Source: CAZAYP01 sp964489425 [NCBI: uncultured Verrucomicrobiota bacterium]
GTDB taxonomy: Bacteria > Verrucomicrobiota > Kiritimatiellia > RZYC01
Length of the DNA: 64,000 bases
Assembly (NCBI GenBank): GCA_964489425.1
Contig: CAZAYP010000020.1
Span: 1 to 64,000, forward strand
Direction: 5' to 3'
In this document: in pieces, positions 61,001 to 64,000 of the stretch
How the letters are laid out: each line of letters begins with the position of its first letter
Position numbering within the stretch: position 1 is the first letter of the stretch
Notes under the pieces: generated by a model
The model's database searches: none
Told to the model about the DNA's origin: nothing
Seen by the model: the letters and a program-made list of their open reading frames with translations, nothing else
Position numbers and translations under genes: made by a program

Positions 61001-63453
61001 GCGAGCTTGACGCGCTTTTCCGTGCCCACCGGCACGAACGCGCCCTCGCTGCCCCAGGCCACGCCGATGTAGTGCGGATACACGTCCACGGGGCAGGACC
61101 CGGCCGCAGACACGCTGCGCCCGCCGGCCTCGACCACCGTGGCCTCAAAAATCGCCTCCAGCGCAGACGCCGGCCGCCAGGTTGCGGCCACCTCGGCAGT
61201 GAACGCCGCGTGGCCGGCGGCATCCAGGTTGCGGCGGCCGAAGTCGCGCGTGACCGGCTTGAACTCACGGTCCGGATCCTCGAACGTGTAGTCCGGCCAC
61301 TGCTCCGGTTCAAAGGTGCGCGGCACGAACCGCAGGGTGGCGTTGACCGGGTTGCCGGCTGCGGGCGCGCCGTAAAGATAGTCGGCCGCCACCGCAAACT
61401 CCGGCGCGGCGTCCGGACTGGCCCGGTCCGCGGGCGGCGTGATCGCAACCTTGATCTGCGGCGGGACGAACTCTTCGACCAGCACCGTGGTGCTCCCCAA
61501 CTGGTTGGAACCGCTCGGCGTATACAGCGCCAGGTCATACCGGCCCACGGGGTCATAGTCCGCCCAGGCCACGTCAAAAGAAACCCGGCCGAACTCCGAC
61601 AGCATGCCCGGAAGGGTGTTGCGCGGTTTGCCGTCCGGGCGGACAACGCGCAGTTCCACCGGGAACGGCGCCGGGCAGGCATTGTCCACGCCGCGGACCA
61701 CGGCTTCCACGCGCGATGTTTCGCCCGGCCGGTAAATGCCGCGGTCGGTGAAGAGGCACGCCTCGTAGCCGGCGCGCAGGTACGGGAGGCCGTCCGTGTT
61801 CCCGGGCCAGGCCACGCCCGTGCCTTCCAGGATGAGGTAAGTCAGCTCGTCGCCCTGCCGCACGGTGACCAGGAACGGGGCGTTGTCCCCGGTCAGGTCC
61901 GCCTCGAAATGAACCAGGCCGTTGCTGTCGGCCAGGCCGGCCAGCAGCTCCTGGTTGTTCCGCGAATACACCTTGACCTCGGCCCCGGCGCCGGGCGCCA
62001 GGGTGCGCAGGGAGTTGACCCAGACCAGCAGGTCGTGCGCCGAGACCTGGGCGGACACGCCGATATCGCTGACCACCACGAGGTACTGGTCCGAGAGATA
62101 CTCCGGCGCATCGGCCGCGACGGTGAGCCAGTAGGCGCCCTGGGGCGCCGCCCCCAGCAGCTTGCGCAAGTCGAGCCGGGTCGTGGCCACCGTGCTGGGC
62201 GGCGCGGTCACTGACACGTCCTGCTCCGCCACCTGGCGGCAGAGATTGTACTTCATCGACGACCAGTAGTAATACTCGTCGACGGTGCGCAGCGCGAACT
62301 GGACAAGATTGTTGGGATAGATTTGGTCCACCGTCACCTTGAAACGCGGCACGTTCACGCTCTCCACGGGCACCTGCATCGCGCCCTGGGGCGACAGGTA
62401 GATGCCGGCGGCGCTGAACGACAGCGCCGGCGGCCGGTCCGGGAAATACAGCTGCCAGGACTCGTCCTCCGGGAGCGTGGCGATCTCGGCCGCCGGCATC
62501 CCGGCCCGGAACTGCACCGTGTAGCTGCGGCCCGGCTCAAAGGGGCCGACCAGCGCATACTCGTTCTCGTGCCAATAGTAGGGGCTGCCCTGCAGGCTGA
62601 ACGCCACGGCCGGCCGCACCTCGACGAAGGCTTGGGCGCGCTCCAGGTCGATCGGCAGCGTGGTGCGAAAGAAGATCATCCCGTCTTCGAGGGAACGGCT
62701 TTCCGGGTGCAGGTCCGTGATGGCCAGCACGTCGGTCAGCTTGATTTCGCCGGCCACGGTTTCCGTCAACCCGAGGGGGCCGCGGGCGCCGGGCAAGCCC
62801 TTGAGCAACTGGAAACGCAGGCGGTCATTGACCACCGGCTCCTTGAGCTGCACCAGGACCTGGGCGGCATCCACGTCGCCCAGGCAATCCCAGCCCAGCA
62901 GGGCGCCCTGCTCGTTCTGGATGATGAGGCGCTGCGCCAGGTCACTGCGGCTGACCGCGCTGTTGAATTCCAGTCCCAGGACCACCTGGCGCTCGCTGGT
63001 CACGTTAAGCTGCCTGGCCGCGAGCCACAGGAGCGGCGGGGTGTGAAAAGCCACGGTCAGCGGGGCCGGGGCGGCGCGGCCGGCCGGCTCCAGCGCCAGC
63101 GTTGCGGAATAGGCCGTGCATTCGGCCCAGCCCGGCGCGGGCCGGAACTCCAGGCGCTGCGCGCTGGTCCAACGGAAGCGGCCATCCACCGCCGGCTTGA
63201 ACCGGACCGGGCCGCGCTCCGACCAGGCGTTGATTTCCTCGGGCGTGGCCATGGGCGCGGAGAATTCCCAGGCCACCACGGCGTTGGTGGCGATCTCGTC
63301 GCCATCGCCGGGGAAGAACCTGACCAGCTCGCTGGTCATGGCCTTGCCTGCCGGCGGCCGCGCGTAGTGGAGCACGCCCCAGGTGTTCACCGCGAGAAAT
63401 GCCAACCCCAGCAAAAACCACTTGTTTTTATCCATCCACGACCCTGCGCTCAT
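58012..63453 (-). CDS. bacterial alpha-2-macroglobulin with thioester
   Basis: This 1813-aa periplasmic protease trap starts at ATG 63453 behind AAGGAG. The N-terminal segment (WFLLGLAFLAVNTWGVLHYA) anchors it; no lipobox Cys is visible, unlike E. coli YfhM. Many macroglobulin-like beta domains follow (TDRGIYRPGETSRVEAVVRG, WDCLGDVDAAQVLV). The thioester site is intact near residue 1350: YPYGCLEQTTS, which covalently holds attacking proteases. A helical toroid (residues 1360-1560) and the C-terminal domain close the molecule. Its role with PBP1C is to protect and repair the envelope; the two genes form one unit. Confidence 0.93.
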   Translation of the reverse strand: MSAGSWMDKNKWFLLGLAFLAVNTWGVLHYARPPAGKAMTSELVRFFPGDGDEIATNAVVAWEFSAPMATPEEINAWSERGPVRFKPAVDGRFRWTSAQRLEFRPAPGWAECTAYSATLALEPAGRAAPAPLTVAFHTPPLLWLAARQLNVTSERQVVLGLEFNSAVSRSDLAQRLIIQNEQGALLGWDCLGDVDAAQVLVQLKEPVVNDRLRFQLLKGLPGARGPLGLTETVAGEIKLTDVLAITDLHPESRSLEDGMIFFRTTLPIDLERAQAFVEVRPAVAFSLQGSPYYWHENEYALVGPFEPGRSYTVQFRAGMPAAEIATLPEDESWQLYFPDRPPALSFSAAGIYLSPQGAMQVPVESVNVPRFKVTVDQIYPNNLVQFALRTVDEYYYWSSMKYNLCRQVAEQDVSVTAPPSTVATTRLDLRKLLGAAPQGAYWLTVAADAPEYLSDQYLVVVSDIGVSAQVSAHDLLVWVNSLRTLAPGAGAEVKVYSRNNQELLAGLADSNGLVHFEADLTGDNAPFLVTVRQGDELTYLILEGTGVAWPGNTDGLPYLRAGYEACLFTDRGIYRPGETSRVEAVVRGVDNACPAPFPVELRVVRPDGKPRNTLPGMLSEFGRVSFDVAWADYDPVGRYDLALYTPSGSNQLGSTTVLVEEFVPPQIKVAITPPADRASPDAAPEFAVAADYLYGAPAAGNPVNATLRFVPRTFEPEQWPDYTFEDPDREFKPVTRDFGRRNLDAAGHAAFTAEVAATWRPASALEAIFEATVVEAGGRSVSAAGSCPVDVYPHYIGVAWGSEGAFVPVGTEKRVKLAVVTSDGQPAADVDTLEVEICAVTWATVLRKDSNGRYAYDSERQVQPIRHDRFTLRKGAAIFAFTPTQSGEQLIRFTDPATGVSAAQTFYAGASGQEWMPWSMETPDRVTMQLDKPAYLPGETAHLLLQAPFAGLALVTVLADRVLDYRVVLLEKNTAEVLLPVTTAYKPNVYCAVSLLRPARAEKNWSAHRAVGAIPLKVDMPETALGVAISAPGEIRPRTRLDIAVTVTNTVGAPVAAEVVVAAVDEGICLLTDFATPNPRDFFIGQRGLADWLYDLYALLMPEIADDLNATASAPGGSVGQLLKRRLNPVQARRFKPVALWSGVLRTDARGRATCSLDVPEFTGRLRLMAVAVARDRYGSAQQDVLVKRPLLVMTSLPRFLAPGDRCRMPVDVANNTGADGEALINVSVCGPLALGAPGAAQREDRLPLAAGARQTRYFDLLAPGDAGVATVVVQVALGAETFSEETELPVRPASAMSVRYGAGIVPPGGGADIVLPGGWLPGTAQYTLWASGLPVVSLGGGLDALLDYPYGCLEQTTSASFPLLYLQDLADQVRPGSMSPDQVQRYVMAGIYRVLSMQQDSGGFSFWPNTRDVYEWGSIYAAHFLVAAAQAGYEVPEARRAAALKYLRGLLARNTEPAGVTSPAWKRDMALRAYASYVLALAGQAEAGWLARLQEQQEHLGLDSRLHLVNALALAGHKRDALDQLSALGMAEGAAAEQQLSDTLASTARDTALLLSTWLDFDPDYPGIPALVKRLESLQRHGAWMTTQENAMALMALGKYCARLAVAARPFTARVSFPGRPAAVFDQKTGLHLTASDASLDQAAFTNEGPGTLYYGWSVEGVPLTAATPEADSQLRVRRSFLNAQGEPLATNVLRQGDLVVVEWELESASQVDNIVIEDLLPAGLEVENANLKTSALVPWAQQRATLAPRCVEQRDDRVLGFTGPFSGQGRYYYAARAVTPGAYVVPPLSAQCMYAPEIRSVHGRGELIVEK

Positions 63454-63661
63454 GTCCCGGCTCCTTGGTACGTTGAAAAAGGTTCACGTTACTACCATCC
63501 ACCATAGAGAAAAAACATGACAATATTATGACGCAAGGGTGAATAATTATGAAAGGCATGCGGCTCGCATCCACTGGCTGAACCATGCCGGCCACCTTCA
63601 AAAACTTATTTAGCTGCCATTCTGCGCTCAAGTTTGGTAATCAGCCTTTAACGGAAGAGTT

Positions 63662-64000
63662 ATGAAGACACTAAACCCGATCCTGGTCGCAATGTTGGTG
63701 ATGTGTTGTTGTTCCACGCTTTGCGGTGCCCAGGGAATTCCCACCGTGACCAACATCGTCGTGATTGCAACCTCTCCGGATAACGGCACCGTGCCGTACA
63801 ATACCGGCCTGGTCACGATGCGGATTATCGGCAGCGGGTTTTCCACCGTGCCCGGCACCAACGGCGTGCGGCTCGACGACTTGGATGGCTACAATGACCC
63901 CGCACGAACCGCCGCGACGAACTACACCGTGGATAGCGACAGGCAGATCACAGCCACTTTCCCGGCCGGAATTCGCACTCGCGGCGCGCTGGGGTGGAAC
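63662..64000 (+). CDS. exported protein with Ig/IPT-like start, partial
   Basis: An ATG at 63662 with GGAAGAG upstream opens a frame to the window end (113 codons, no stop). It begins with a signal peptide (ILVAMLVMCCCSTLCGAQG). Then PTVTNIVVIATSPDNGTVPY and the pattern GLVTMRIIGSGFSTVPGTNG follow, the shape of an IPT/TIG-like Ig domain with a GxGF turn. DLDGYNDPARTAATNYTVDS and ITATFPAG follow. The three consecutive Cys in the signal core are unusual and may make a lipobox. It is divergent from the macroglobulin gene and may open another exported block. Confidence 0.7.
   Translation, partial: MKTLNPILVAMLVMCCCSTLCGAQGIPTVTNIVVIATSPDNGTVPYNTGLVTMRIIGSGFSTVPGTNGVRLDDLDGYNDPARTAATNYTVDSDRQITATFPAGIRTRGALGWN

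Noticed and set aside
57889-62214. Plus-strand open frame of 1441 codons
   Set aside because: It is antisense to the alpha-2-macroglobulin and pbpC genes. In GC-rich DNA the complementary frame stays open. The translated text is His/Gly/Arg/Val-rich without domains.

Overview
The window is GC-rich chromosomal DNA from a Gram-negative bacterium, most likely of the Planctomycetes-Verrucomicrobia-Chlamydiae group (Kiritimatiellota, Verrucomicrobiota or Lentisphaerota). This placement is inferred from a fused SecDF, an SHD1-domain protein, several very large exported beta-rich proteins and a REP-like repeat. No rRNA or other taxonomic marker is present to confirm it.

Layout. 1-5650 is the tail of an integrated element on the minus strand. 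It holds a tyrosine integrase next to tRNA-Val, an uncharacterised protein, an excisionase-like HTH protein, a RuvC-like resolvase, a predicted ssDNA-binding protein, a RecB/Cas4-type exonuclease and the start of a primase-polymerase that runs off the left edge. 5654-5730 is tRNA-Val(GAC), the probable attachment site. 5823-8329 holds two overlapping acetate kinase genes; the upstream one has lost the N-terminal phosphate-binding loop. 8593-23523 is a plus-strand block of exported proteins: a 698-aa protein, three tandem NYQGRL-type paralogues, a 2618-aa LamG protein, a TSP3-like protein and an SHD1 protein. Repeat elements lie between these genes and twice inside the 5' coding ends. On the minus strand follow a small lipoprotein and a 1977-aa mosaic of propeller, beta-helix and RCC1 repeats.

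29990-41239 is mostly housekeeping: an aldo/keto reductase with two 4Fe-4S clusters, a 64-aa orphan with its own terminator, recJ-secDF-yajC, a DEDDy exonuclease with an apparent signal peptide, a DUF6125-like protein, a NifU C-terminal protein and an amidohydrolase. 41281-51852 is a seven-gene minus-strand operon with overlapping genes. It encodes three polytopic YfhO/GT39-like proteins, an anchored protein with carbohydrate-binding-like domains, a kinase-less sensor propeller, a degenerate phosphodiesterase and an HdeD-like protein. It looks like an envelope glycan or glycoprotein system of unknown function.

51954-55700 holds a CheC phosphatase, a CheY-like regulator and a soluble PAS histidine kinase, then an unknown gene and nrdR. 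The nrdR promoter overlaps two matches to NrdR boxes set 31 bp apart. 55836-63453 is the pbpC/alpha-2-macroglobulin pair. A new exported protein begins at 63662 and runs off the right edge.

All assignments are by eye from motifs; no database search was run. Start codons were moved from the longest ORF wherever a Shine-Dalgarno sequence and the protein family agreed.
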